This document shows positions 1 through 9,829 of a stretch of DNA of 22,645 nucleotides, piece after piece; the stretch's first letter is position 1; every line of letters begins with the position of its first letter. The stretch is taken from contig JAQGAU010000919.1 of the NCBI GenBank assembly GCA_034698045.1, positions 1 to 22,645 on the forward strand. Reading direction: 5' to 3'. Both the position numbers and the translations under genes were made by a program. The notes below the pieces were generated by a model, which worked only from the letters and a program-made list of their open reading frames with translations, ran no database searches and had not been told where the DNA came from. Source of the stretch: Paramacrobiotus richtersi (taxonomy: Eukaryota; Tardigrada; Eutardigrada; Parachela; Macrobiotidae).

Positions 1-70
1 TTCCTATCAGCTGCATACCCAGCAGTGCTAAACCTGATCTTAGCGTTCTGACACAATCATCGGCGGATAC

Positions 71-341
71 TCAACCTGCATCATCGATATTCCGCTTATG
101 GGTAGACTGTTCGTTAAGGAAACCCTTAAATTTGGCCATGGACGGATATTTTTCGGCGACATTTCCCAAAAGACCACCCGTGATTCTGCTGGGTTTTTTT
201 TCCACGACCAAGGATTTCCAAATGCCTGACATTACTCTTCCGCTCATTGTTGACAGTGACAGCAACTTGGCGCAGGAGGCAAACTGGTTTCTTGGATAGT
301 AGTGTCATTGGAGGTTTTTTCATGTTTTTAGCAAGCACCAT
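71..341 (-). pseudogene. Coding remnant with a frameshift, unknown protein
   Basis: Two overlapping minus-strand frames look coding and would follow one another. The first starts at an ATG at 341 and gives a basic, hydroxylated leader (MVLAKNMKKPPMTLLSKKP). The second, entered near 235-265, reads through IWKSLVVEKK, KYPSMAKFKGF and THKRNIDDAG, and ends at a possible donor, GATGCAG|GTTGAG, near 76. No GT/AG intron of workable size separates them, so I read this as a gene with one frameshift, or one exon of a gene that continues off the left edge. The leader could be a mitochondrial presequence, but nothing else supports that. I do not recognise the family. Confidence 0.3.
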
Positions 342-440
342 TCATATTACGGGAATCTGTGTTCTCCGGTAAAGCGTATTTATCAGTACGCTAACTTCAT
401 TGTTATGTAGTGCTGCAGTATAGCCGTATCGGTGAGAACA

Positions 441-917
441 AAAGAGCCGTTTGATGCACTGCTGCGCGAACCAGTGCGAACATGAATATCACGAGACAAG
501 TCTGTGACGATGTCTATGCAAGAAGGTCACACTTCTCGGTGCTGATGGTGGTGACTATTTTACATGTTAGAATCATTTCATTGCAAGTGTGTATTTTACT
601 CAAAACGTTTCTCGGATCCCTCTGCCAGTTGTTAGTTACCTGGGTCTCCTTTTTTGCTGTTCATTCTTGTTGATAATAATGATTGGAATCAATTCAAGAT
701 GATACGGCAGATTCAACAACATGATCAGCCATTCGACGCCGGTGAAAGCACCAACTCACAGAGGGACCCATATGTAAATTAAAAGAAACGAAAATCTGCG
801 TAGAATTTACCGCTGTATACACCCCACACAATTACACCAGCCATTTCACGTATTCTTCGTTTTACTTCGCTTCGCTTACGGTGCTCGCCATATTCTGGAA
901 CAGGCATTGAATTTCGA
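441..917 (+). pseudogene. Decayed 3' half of the cysteine-rich secreted-protein gene (block P1)
   Basis: This segment aligns by eye with 12847-13328, which is the last third of the intact cysteine-rich gene plus its 3' UTR. The stretch coding for KSRLMHCCA is nearly unchanged at 447-473. Just after it, about 8 bases present in the intact copy are missing, so the frame is lost before the last cysteine. The signal-peptide exon and the first two thirds of the gene are absent upstream of 441. Similarity runs through the 3' UTR to about 917, but the AATAAA of the intact copy (13092) has become a non-matching GATAATAATG here. It is a 5'-truncated, frameshifted duplicate and unlikely to make protein. 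Confidence 0.75.
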
Positions 918-1909
918 CCTTTTCGCTTTCGACTGCGGCTAGGAAACGGATACCACAATCTGGGGTCCGAAATCTAGCCAGAGACGAAAACAGAAACGAT
1001 CACGTAATTCACTGTAAAGTTAACTGTCGCTGTGTTTGCGTTGTGCACATGTCTCCGTAATTTCGTGTCGTTCCGTAGGGTTTAACAATAGATTACGTAT
1101 TGTTTAAGTAATATTCATATAAATAATCAGAAATGCAAAATAAAGTATCGTCACTATTGGATACGCATGGTATCCATAAACACAACCGATATATAGACTA
1201 TGTAGAGTATTATCAGTGGTACTGTATATTGCTGCGGAACAACAGTGACTATAAACGTCCTTTGGCTCTGACTGAAATGCCCTGTGCCGACAACATCCCG
1301 GGATCTTTGCCAGCATAGCTGAAACGATTAAACTTAAAAATCTCTCGGCACCGCTCTGCTCAAATCCTAGTAGGTAAATCGTGCCGAACATTGCGTGAGC
1401 GAAATGTCGAAATTATTGCAGCGACGTCCAACATTCGAATACTGTTCACAATCCTACTTGTAGAAGTCCTCATGATAGGGTGTATCTGTGCTACCGCCGC
1501 ATTCTTCACAAGCGTCTAACACATCAGAAAGTGAACGAAGCCCGTGCTAAGCGGCAGTATTTAATTTCTGGATGCGCTGAAAGAAAAACGGACGATGCTT
1601 GACAATATTACGAGAATGGAGCAGACAATTAAAAAAACTGCAGGTAAAGTCATATCATTCTCCAATCCGACGAACTCGCAAAGTTGTCCACACTAGTTCG
1701 CAGCATCCTTTTGCATCTTCTCCTCACACCCAGCGAAAATCTTAAGTGAGATAGGGGAAGACGACAGAGCGAGCCGCCAAAGCTTGCAATACGTCAAAAT
1801 CTGGTTATTTCAAAGGCTATATATGTGTCTCTGTATATGTGCCTATACTGTATATTGTTTATTTGGCAGTCGCCCAGAAACAAGGTTGACACAGTAAAAA
1901 TTCCAAAAA
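918..1909. other. No gene identified
   Basis: AT-rich sequence without a convincing coding frame on either strand. A 61-codon ATG frame at 1133-1318 and its antisense partner have no biased codon use or recognisable content. A short string ending in ATCTAGCCAG near 970-980 recurs near 13546 and 17087 in the Q repeats. Confidence 0.4.
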
Positions 1910-2209
1910 TCAGATAAAAAATTTGTCCCAGTTAGCCCGCGAAGGAACAGTCGCCAAAATCAAACTAACATTACCGCGCATAATTTCCATGCTTAAACGC
2001 TGAAACAAAAAACAAGTAGATCTGCTTTCTCCTGTACGTAAAAACAACCGTTTACCTATTTCCTTATACAAAACAACTGCAGCTTCACACCACACTCCAA
2101 AAGATTCGCAAGCTAAGGGAACAAAAACACAACGATCCAAAATAGTGCGATAATGGTGTTTCTTGGCCAAAACAAGAATACTGTATATGTACCTATATAC
2201 AGTAGGCAC
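1910..2209 (-). mobile_element. 3' end of a non-LTR (LINE) retrotransposon, reverse-transcriptase C-terminus
   Basis: The minus-strand frame has the C-terminal tail seen in many invertebrate LINE ORF2 proteins: a F-V-P-L-A-x-E-S-F-G-V-W segment, then K-E-I-G-K-R, a T-G-E-x-R-S-T turn, F-L-F-Q-R-L-S and R-G-N. In such elements this part lies after the polymerase domain. Convincing similarity begins about 2152 and runs to the stop at 1910. The palmitate-like catalytic core, the FADD motif and the endonuclease are missing, so it is a 5'-truncated, dead copy, as is usual for LINEs. The frame's first codon is GTG and is an artefact of truncation. A palindrome sits at the upstream edge (2179-2204). 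The assignment rests on remembered family features, not on a search. Confidence 0.65.
2179..2204. repeat. 26-bp palindrome at the LINE edge
   Basis: TACTGTATAT and its exact reverse complement ATATACAGTA flank six bases. A related string (CTGTATATGTGCC) occurs near 1831-1845, at the other side of the LINE fragment. The pair may mark the insertion boundaries or be simple TA-rich sequence. Confidence 0.5.
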
Positions 2210-2469
2210 CTTTTAACTTAAACAAGTTTACGCGAAAGAAGTAGAAAACGGCGTTGCAAAGTACATAGTCTTGATTTTTTCAGATGCATACAACTTTTGT
2301 GGATCAGGAAAAAATTGTTCACAATGGCGACTGTTCCTTGATGCGATTATATCGGCTGATCGGTAGCAAAATGAACATTTGTACTTTTTGATCAGAAGCT
2401 TTCGGACAATGAAGAGTAGAATTACTGTTAACTGACAAGCTGAAATACCGTAATCTCGTTTGGATACGC

Positions 2470-2753
2470 TTGTGGGCTTCTCACAATGTTCTTAAACTCG
2501 AAGTTGTTTTGGCCTCTTTGCGTTCCAACTGCAGCGGTCATGCCATAACCGCTACAATTGGAGAAAAAAAATTGCTAGTACGATCAACCCAGCGAGTGAG
2601 CTGGCTTGTCCCAGTCAGCATGGCACTGCGGGATTTTCTGAGCACTAACAGCGAACCTAATGGACTAGAAGAAGATACAGAGAAAACTCCAGTACTCACT
2701 GATGCTTCCGAAACTAAGACGGGTTCTTCGATAAATGCTGGAAGCAAAACGTG
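2470..2753 (+). CDS. Possible exon, unknown protein
   Basis: An open frame without a credible ATG start. It ends at a good donor, ACGTG|GTAAGC, at 2753/2754. The C-terminal half is acidic and Ser/Thr-rich (LEEDTEKTPVLTDASETKTG), with codon use that looks coding. The donor leaves two bases over, which would join in frame to the acceptor at 3673/3674 (CTTATTTTAG) through an intron of 920 nt. That is long for this region. An upstream acceptor may lie at AACTGCAG near 2535. Family not recognised. Confidence 0.28.
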
Positions 2754-2936
2754 GTAAGCTATTGTGCAGCCAAACTGAATGGTTTTAGAATTTGTGAAAT
2801 CTTAGGTAAAACCGGTGCGTTGGGTAGTTTTTCAACCACGGCCGGATCGATGACGACAACATGCTAGCGATATGCGTGATTGTCGAAACAGTCCTCTCCT
2901 TCAGCTTGTTTCTTTACCGAGAACGATTTCATTTGC

Positions 2937-2967
2937 ACCTCAAGTAATTAGAATAATTACTTGAGGT
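2937..2967. repeat. Perfect 14-bp inverted repeat with a 3-base loop
   Basis: ACCTCAAGTAATTA is followed by GAA and then its exact reverse complement. It lies in a stretch with no recognisable gene. It has no T-tract or neighbouring gene end that would suggest transcription termination. Confidence 0.8.
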
Positions 2968-3600
2968 ACAGAAATAGTCAGATTTAGGTTCCCTCTTTTT
3001 GGTGTTTTACCTCGAATCGAAATGTGTTTTACAGTTTGGTAAGTCTCAAAGCTAGAATCTACACTAATACAGATACAAAAGAATACATACAGATATCCCG
3101 GCAGACAGCCTGTAGAAATGTGACCATACCCACACCTCCACAGTGGCAAATCGCCGCAATACAACGCGGACTCGAAAAGTTTTAAACGCTCGCAGCTAAG
3201 AAACTGAATCAGAACGAATGCTGCTACACCTTACATTGTTCGTTCGGGCAACAATCTGTTACATATTGAAAGCTTTTCGTACACGCTAATCACAGTGATA
3301 ACGGTTTGCGGCCTATTTGTTTTGCGATCTCATGATTCACATCTCCCGAATGTAGAAAACTTTATGAAAGGGTATTAGGTGCAACCGAACGAGAACGAGC
3401 CAAAAATTTATTTCTGTGCCGTTTCCGTCATAAAGAATTATTAATTTTTTACACGCATACGACGAGCAGAATTCCCAGTGTGTCAACAAAAATTCTCTAT
3501 CCAGAATAAGAGTGCAATATTGGGATTCATGCGCTAATTGTCGTCTAAGATTCCATAGCTGGGATCTGGCTATTATTTTTAGTACGAGTTGTTGTTGTTT
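2968..3600. other. No gene supported
   Basis: Two minus-strand frames (3164-2940 and 3603-3337) are open, the second with an ATG, but their codon use and composition follow the AT-rich background and they show no motif. A GTT-rich simple repeat lies at about 3588-3616. I see no other structure. Confidence 0.35.
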
Positions 3601-3673
3601 CATTGTTGTTGTTTTGATTGCTGATAGTGCATGGGATAAACATATCCGTTGATCTGTTATCCGCTTATTTTAG

Positions 3674-4331
3674 CCACAAGCCGACAAGTATTTCTTGCGC
3701 AAAAAGTCGCCGGCGGATCCCAAAACCATATACGATAGCCTTGGCCACAGGCAAAAAAGAGGTCTCGTTAGACTGTTTATACAAGCACTGCGGATTGAAC
3801 GAATTAACCAAAACGAACAGCGGCACCAACGATCCTTCCAACGCGTCCGAATCGAAAGCAGAAATATCGGCAACTAAAGCACTGCAGAACGTATCTGAAC
3901 TGTTCACGGAACTTTGCATGGGCCGAGATACATACATCAGCGGAGCTTTTTGTGTGCCGATTACCAACTTGCAGACGATTTGGAGACCCTAGCGCAAGCT
4001 GCATCCTTCCACGGAACCTGGACTTGATAAATCTTCCGCGCAACCTCACCTGTATGAAAGTATGGATCCGCGTAAGCGCCCGGAAGGGAACCGCGAAATG
4101 ACCACCAGTCAACCTACAACGCTGCGGGACACTCGCAGCGAAGCACATACATGCGCGAAGCACATACATGCGCGAAGCACTCGATCGCGGAAGCAGAACC
4201 CGAACGGAGAATTTCGGTCTTTCGATCGTCGACGATCCGGAAAGCCGAATATCGCCAGTCTCAGAAAGCGGACTTATAAATTAAGGACAGAACGGAACCG
4301 CGGATGTATAGTATTTGCACTTTGCTTGTAA
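3674..4331 (+). pseudogene. Long reading frame interrupted by TAG; probable broken gene
   Basis: After the acceptor CTTATTTTAG at 3673 one frame stays open to a TAG at 3990-3992. The same frame then stays open again to the TAA at 4329-4331. The first part contains LATGKKEVSLDCLYKHCGL and an Ala/Glu/Ser helix-like stretch. The second part is polar and basic, with an ATG at 4062 (MDPRKRPEGNRE). A 17-bp tandem duplication at 4140-4173 shifts the frame; reading past it, another frame gives an acidic tail ending SPVSESGL. A stop plus a frame-shifting duplication suggests a decaying gene. Alternatives are a small intron spanning the TAG, or two separate exons. Another frame over 3675-3870 also looks coding, so the true frame is uncertain. 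No family is recognised. Confidence 0.3.
4140..4173. repeat. 17-bp tandem duplication
   Basis: GAAGCACATACATGCGC is present twice back to back, followed by the first seven bases again (GAAGCAC). Because 17 is not a multiple of three, it shifts any reading frame that crosses it. Confidence 0.9.
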
Positions 4332-5111
4332 AAGCTGCGTTTTAAATAAATCAAAGCTAGGTCGAACACTGTAACAAAATAGCCGAAAATTAAATGCATC
4401 AAATGCATTAAATGCTGTTGTTTAACACAGACAAAGGCGGTGCGAGGAGAAGACCTCGCACTCCATTCAAAGAAAATGTGGACCCGTTCGAGAATGTTTG
4501 TTCCAAAATAATGACCTGACGCACCGACCGCTTAGGTAAAATATTTTGAAAGTTCACGTTCATTTAGTGTGAAAACTGTTACTAGCAGTATTCTCTGATT
4601 TTGGTTTTGTACCGATACAAAAAGGGTATATTCTTGAAATTCTTCGTTCAACATTTCTTCAGCTTTTGGTTTAGTCGACCATTTTCGAATGCGATAACGC
4701 ACTAGGACAGCAGATGACGAAATCGACGTACCTTGGACTTCACACATCAGCCTCATTAGCGTACCGAAAGCAGGGAATTGAGAATAAAATGTTAAAGTCC
4801 AAAGTATCTAACGTGTAAAAAATCAGTGTAGACTACAAGCAAAACATTTCGATTACGACTGTAAGCCCGTTTCATCACGAAGCCTTTTCTCGTCTGCTCG
4901 GTCGCACAGTTATGTACTTATTGTAAGCTTCCGTTGCTACGCAGCCTTGCGGACGAAAATAGGTATTACTGATTTTATATGGTTCGAATTAGTCCCAGCT
5001 AGTATCATATACTGTATACGCAGAGCACAGTGAAATACTTCTGTGCGTAACGCAACGTACTTAACCTTGTCGCATGTTTTCGACATCTTCCAAGCACTAC
5101 GAGGCTGGCCA
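4332..5111. other. Intergenic stretch with one weak minus-strand frame
   Basis: The only candidate is an ATG frame on the minus strand at 4756-4532 of 74 residues. It has a fairly natural composition (WSTKPKAEEMLNEEFQEY) but no recognised motif or flanking signals. Near 4392-4415 there is a short repetition of AAATGCAT. Nothing else is apparent. Confidence 0.25.
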
Positions 5112-6130
5112 CGCAGTTGTGTTTACGGTGCCAGCATTTGAGCACTTAGTGGCCAGATTTCCAGTTTCTAGATGCAAGCGCATCCTATGTGAAATAAAAC
5201 AAGAAAGTTTAAAATGTGGCCTGTAAATGCTCAAATGTTGACCGCGTACACACAAGCCTCGCAGTTGTTGCAGCACTTCGAAGTACTTCAGTACACAATA
5301 ATATTACAATGACAACGAGAAAACGCGAGTGATGATGCTGGCCCTGCGACTTGTTGTACTGCTAAACGCATAGTCACCTAAACTTTTGCAGCACATTGCT
5401 TATCGTTTGTTTACATGCGTATGACACAAGTTCGAATAAAAGTGTGCTACGACATGACGTTTTGCTGATCAAAACTGTAGATGCAAATAAACTTAGAATG
5501 CAATAGCACGAGTAGAAGCAAGACATCGTTCGCTGGACTAAAAAACGCGGTCTCCAGGTTCGTACATCGCAACCGTTTTGTTGTTACCGTTACAAGAATA
5601 TCATTTGTGTGATAATTATACAGCAAGTGCACAGTTAGCACTGGTTTGCCTAGCCACTTGGCCATTTAAAGAAAGAATCTGGGCAAGCTGCCCAACTGTG
5701 AATTAGAATTACCTCACGGTTGTGTTTGATTTCAGTTGAACCATTGAATGGAATTTAAGTAGCAAAGTATTTAGCGGAATATGGGATAGATTTGTAACAG
5801 ACATGGTTACAGATGTGCTGCATCCTTATGTTATCGAATGTTAGATTAAATACATTTTTAACCCAGCAGTGCAACCTCGATGGTTTGTGCGTCATGCATT
5901 ATACCACAAATAAATATAATAACAACTTTTCTTCATATCGAAGATTTTGCTAAGAATTCGTACGGCTATAATTACCACGAAATGTTGTGATATGCAGGCA
6001 CCGTACACTTTCTTCATTAATTTTTTTATATAGTGCAGTAATACTTCACGTTTCCGAATCAGGCAAAGAAACGCCGATCACGATGTGATCAACGGAATGC
6101 TGCCAGAAACGGAAACAACAAAACCAAGAC
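5112..6130. repeat. Duplicated block QR, copy 1
   Basis: Aligns by eye, with many indels, to 17080-18130. Shared landmarks include TTCGAAGTACTTCA (5278 and 17152), AACTGTAGAT (about 5474 and 17371), ACAGATGTGCTGC-like strings (about 5810 and 17747), and CGTTTCCGAATCAGGCA followed by ATCACGATGTGAT near 6049-6090 and 18041-18080. The first part (Q) also matches 13437-13650. No convincing protein-coding frame is conserved between the copies, so this looks like diverged non-coding DNA, UTR or TE-derived sequence. Confidence 0.75.
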
Positions 6131-6299
6131 CTTTCTGTTACAAGCGTAGATATATATCGTTTAAAAATAAACCAATCGCAGCCATACAGCTTGGTAGCAA
6201 GGCAATATACCGTTTTGAGAACCTAAGGGAAGTTTTAGTCGTAAGGCTGCCAGTTTCCAGATCTCTTATTCATTAACAGCATATTACATTGTAAAACTT

Positions 6300-7060
6300 G
6301 TAAATTGCACTCGTTTAACATGACATCGCAATTCGCAGCCACCTACAGTTGTCGCCGACATCGACGGGGACGATCTTTAAGAATTTTTATCCGAGAACTT
6401 CCAGTGTCCGTTCCGATACCCGACGTCGTGAACGATTCCGTAGCTCTACTGAGGTGCTTAAACGACGCACAATGTCCCGAAACTGCACTCGCAAACTGGA
6501 TTGCGGTGACGAGTGTCTTTTACCACAAAGACTTACATGACTGGGGGCAAAAGGCCAAATCACACAGATCGCCTGGAACTGCCCTTGTTTAACGCGGCAC
6601 TGCGGCCGACTAGCCATCCACATCGGTGCAAACGATCTCCAGTGCGAATTCTGCTTTCTCCACATAAAATGCCAATTTCTGATGCCCGATGTCGAAAGCG
6701 ATTCCGCACCTCTGCAGAGATGCTCTAGCGACCGACAACGTTCCGAAACGCCGTAGTGTAGCGCAAACACGAAACTGGCGGACACTTTCCGTGGAGCCTA
6801 CACTGCAATGTTTTACACGATCGGCGGTAAAGCGAAAAACGGCGTGTGTCGAAAGTCAACTTTGGACGAAATACGATCGTATAAGGAGACTGGGACATTC
6901 AGCTGCGCGTTGTCACCGCATGTGGGGACCGGCGTCTGTTACCACAAAGACTTCCATGACTGGGGTCACGCAAAGGCTGAAAGGAACGGGGAATGACAGT
7001 AGCACGAGAATGTTTTCGAATCGATTCTGAATCATGATCTCAAGTAATCCAGAAGCGGCA
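6300..7060. repeat. Duplicated block S, copy 1, with an internal duplication
   Basis: Contains two tandem versions of a module that occurs once at 18930-19420. Each module starts near an ACGATCT string (6367 and 6627) and ends with a conserved CCACAAAGACTTCCATGACT-like string (6522 and 6943). The first module (6350-6545) is shorter than the second (6600-6970) by roughly 160 bases. In all three modules one frame reads YHKD(F/L)HDWG, but the nucleotides are too similar there to show selection on protein. In this copy the frame matching the exon at 19335 is broken by stops just after 7018. I treat the block as a repeat carrying possible exon remnants. Confidence 0.7.
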
Positions 7061-7887
7061 GCCGAAGGTGCTTACTGTATTCAGCATAACGGAGGAAAAA
7101 GGCTAAAGTGAAATTTTCTTATTTTTCTGATGGAATGCTGTTCTCGCTGATTAAATCAGAAATCCGGAGCCGTAAGCGGGCCATTTGGAGTACTTACGTA
7201 AATACTGGACACATCGGTTGCTTGTATCTTCTCGGTGAATTTTATACGTTTTTATCCCGTTGCGATTCGGTGCTAAGAGACTCTCGATCCATAATACTAC
7301 GGAAATCACTCCAATTACCTAACCGGATACCACTACGCTGTCATTAAAATAATAAATGTGGAGCCATCACTTTTCCCGCACATACAGCCTTTCTTGTTTC
7401 AACACAAAGGAACTTGCCAGTCTCAGATTTCCGAACTCATGCCCACTGACCTTCGAAAATGTTCTTCGAAGATACCTTTATTATACTTTGCCAATAATTT
7501 TTGCAATTCAATCTTTCACTTCTTTCATCATATTAATCTGTACATTTCTAGATAGACGACCTTACATGTGACGACATCATCGTATTCATCATAAAATACG
7601 AAGGTTCGTGGTGGCCATACTGGCAGTTAACCTACAACAAGCGTAACCTGACTGAATGAAGACCGGTAACGATAGTCCTGGAACACTACTAAACAAGAAA
7701 AATGGTATACCACAGAGTCCATGACAATATTATACCTACCAACGATCGCTAATCCAGACCATTTAACACCGTCAAACCTCACACCGGTATGGAACCAACT
7801 TTTCCTATATCATGGACATTCTGTTACTATTACTGCAAGGCTGTCTAATAGCCACAATCTCCAGAAGGCAAAATATACTACGGACAT
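7061..7887. other. Intergenic stretch with weak frames only
   Basis: Small open frames occur at 7108-7347, 7356-7571 (ATG start, two hydrophobic stretches) and 7721-7903 (ATG start). None has a recognised domain, splice signal or conserved duplicate in copy 2. The 7721 frame has fairly natural codon use and may be an exon of the candidate that follows. Confidence 0.3.
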
Positions 7888-8158
7888 ATGTATACCTGTA
7901 TGACACGCCAAAAATTTTTGGCACGCATTACAACTGAATGTATGTTTACTAATGGTCCCTGTAATGTCGCGGAAACAATCCCCGCTGTCAAAAATCACAA
8001 TAACAATTTGCAACAAGAATACAAAAGTTTCGAAGGATTCGAAAAGTGGCATGCGAGTGGGTTTCCCAGAGCCTGCAAGAAAACTGCGCGACGCCGTTGA
8101 AGTCGGTAGATTAAATTTCGGTTCAGAGCTTGTAAACAACGAAGTCAACAATCAATGA
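7888..8158 (+). pseudogene. Small coding remnant with a frameshift
   Basis: An ATG frame from 7888 to 8100 looks coding and contains VAETIPAVKNHNNN, YKSFEGFEKWHASGFPRAC and four cysteines. Toward its end the coding signal moves to another frame, which gives KLRDAVEVGRLNFGSEL and stops at 8158. One indel near 8075-8090 would explain this. I do not recognise the protein. A real gene using only the first frame is possible, but the second frame's quality argues for a recent break or a sequencing error. Confidence 0.35.
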
Positions 8159-8302
8159 ACCGAAATTAATCTAAACACTGAAAAAAATTGGAGAAAATAT
8201 CCTCATATTTTTATTGTCTATGTACAACTGTAGACTTTTTCCGTTAAAAATTTCATAGAATATTGTAGTGCATTGTAATATTTCCAGCATTCTCCTACCG
8301 CT

Positions 8303-8605
8303 ATGGCATCCCCATTCCGTCACATGCACACGGCCATGCAAATTAAGACCAGTAATCTGCTACACAGTTCGAACCTGCGTACAGATTGGGACAAGCCTGC
8401 ACAGCACGTGAGTTTGTTATCACTGGTGATCAATGAGGGATCACCTACAAAGATTTATTCAAACCCCTGCTTCGCCGCGCCGCGTAGCCACGATGACCAT
8501 CCACAACCCATTTATGGACGATGGACTGCCGGTAAAAGTGCATCGCGTATGTTAGAAGCCCGTTGCCGTTCTATACGCAGTATCTGTATTAGGTTAACAA
8601 ATTAA
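8303..8605 (+). CDS. Open frame of 100 residues, doubtful
   Basis: ATG-initiated frame ending with TAA at 8603-8605, four bases into the minus-strand frame at 8602-8946. The composition is unremarkable and no motif is visible. There is no TATA box or AATAAA in a suitable place. It is kept because of its length and clean ATG, but it may be chance. Confidence 0.2.
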   Translation: MASPFRHMHTAMQIKTSNLLHSSNLRTDWDKPAQHVSLLSLVINEGSPTKIYSNPCFAAPRSHDDHPQPIYGRWTAGKSASRMLEARCRSIRSICIRLTN

Positions 8606-8946
8606 CATCCTGAGGGCCGTTTTATTCGCTGTTTGTCCAAGGTCGAATTAGAGAGGGTTGATGTGCTAACATCACTGCCGAAGGGGATGGAGGCCGCCCT
8701 GTAGCGAGCACCTGAGACACGCGCAGCAGGACGCGCCAGAGAAGATGGAAAAGGTGCATTATACCTCCAGAAACTGGACTTTTTGATGCAAGAACCCAAA
8801 TTGGTCATCATTACACTTGTGCCAGTAGTGGGCGAATCATCATAAATCAGAATCTCGTAAGTCGTATTAAACTGATATGGTTCTAAATGGCCATGCCCGT
8901 TCATTTCAGAAATAGTACTGCGTATGGTCTCTGTCTGCGTCCACAT
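8602..8946 (-). CDS. Possible exon or small gene, 114 residues, unknown
   Basis: ATG-initiated minus-strand frame with coding-like codon choice, including HGHLEPYQFNTTYEILIYDD. A possible donor, TGGAG|GTATAA, lies within it near 8770, so the real exon may end there and the rest be intron. It follows the minus-strand frame at 9015-9305 on the same strand and the two may be exons of one gene, although no splice I tried joins them without a stop. Family not recognised. Confidence 0.33.
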   Translation of the reverse strand: MWTQTETIRSTISEMNGHGHLEPYQFNTTYEILIYDDSPTTGTSVMMTNLGSCIKKSSFWRYNAPFPSSLARPAARVSGARYRAASIPFGSDVSTSTLSNSTLDKQRIKRPSGC

Positions 8947-9014
8947 GCACCAAATCGATATCCGTACGTCAAAAGTACGTACAATAAAGAATATGCACGG
9001 TGTTCGGAGACAAA

Positions 9015-9305
9015 TCAGACTCGCATATGATTTCTACCAGGAGGAATGAAACGGATTAATTCAACCTTGCCGTTTTTGCAAAAAATAGCAAAGTCTTCTA
9101 ACTCATTTTCGGTGCGAAAAGCAGTACGACGGAACGTTCGGGCGGTTCCGGGTTCAAAGTGCTGGTTCCACAGAGGGCGGCTTGAACCTGCCAAATCATA
9201 TAGGTACCACCGTTCGCGGTAGCTGGCCGATGACCTTTTGCTAACTGCGGACGCGGTTCCAACGGTTCGAGTTGGACGGGTACTCGTCGAAGAGGCGATG
9301 GTCAC
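9015..9305 (-). CDS. Possible exon, unknown protein
   Basis: Minus-strand frame without a credible ATG (it opens with a non-ATG codon). The middle looks coding: RERWYLYDLAGSSRPLWNQH, then FRTENELEDFAIFCKNGK and VELIRFIPPG. A possible donor, CCTCCTG|GTAGAA, lies at about 9037. The aromatic-rich strand-like pattern could be a small beta fold, but I recognise no family. Confidence 0.33.
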   Translation of the reverse strand: MTIASSTSTRPTRTVGTASAVSKRSSASYRERWYLYDLAGSSRPLWNQHFEPGTARTFRRTAFRTENELEDFAIFCKNGKVELIRFIPPGRNHMRV

Positions 9306-9339
9306 GAAGACGGTTAAAATCGCTGGGTAGTCTAATTAG

Positions 9340-9596
9340 GGTTTCGAGTTCGCGAAGACTGACGCCGTCCACGACCTCAGTCGATGGCATTCGTTTGCTT
9401 CAAGAACGGCCACCGTGCCAGATAACGTGCAGCGTTTCCTGAATATTCGCGAGAAGCACGGTAAGAAATCCATTAAAGAGAGAGTGTATTCTACGAGACG
9501 CTAGTCGACAATGTATCTTCGACGCCTCCACGCTATTGGCTAGCGAAATGCCCTAGTGGAACGAGTTCGACCTACATTTTCTTGGGGCCGAGCTGA
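9340..9596 (+). pseudogene. Coding remnant with a GA-repeat frameshift
   Basis: After a possible acceptor (CTAATTAG, 9339) a frame reads FEFAKTDAVHDLSRWHSFAS and VPDNVQRFLNIREKHG. It either ends at the donor CACG|GTAAGA (9460/9461) or runs to a TAG at 9502. Coding signal resumes in another frame after the GAGAGAG run at 9478-9484, giving VFYETLVDNVSSTPPRYWLA and stopping at 9594-9596. A two-base slip in the GA run would account for the switch. Family not recognised. Beyond 9596 more coding-like scraps occur with stops to about 9740, so the whole stretch looks like a dead gene. Confidence 0.4.
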
Positions 9597-9829
9597 CCGT
9601 GACATTCCGATGCGCTTGAGAGGAACCCGAGTTCAACGTTAATCCAATAGTAACTGCGTTGGTCGTAGTCAGATCCGAGAAGTAAAATTCTGTTTGCTGC
9701 AAAGTCGTGGCTACCGTTCAGTACAAGTAACGAGTCTGCGTAAAGACAGAGTCGTAGACGTACAAATCTTGTAGCATGGTACGTACTCTGTATGTTTTAC
9801 GAGTGCTTTTTTTGAAGGTTACAGAAACT

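Noticed and set aside
1104-1391. Overlapping frames on both strands of about 60-95 codons
   Set aside because: Neither has coding-like codon choice or a recognisable feature; chance open frames.
3337-3603. An 88-codon ATG frame on the minus strand
   Set aside because: AT-rich composition like its surroundings, no motif, no splice or promoter signals, and a simple GTT repeat at its start.
6387-6785. A 132-codon frame on the minus strand
   Set aside because: It falls across two tandem S modules, so it is a product of repeat sequence. The corresponding frame in S2 is not preserved over its length.
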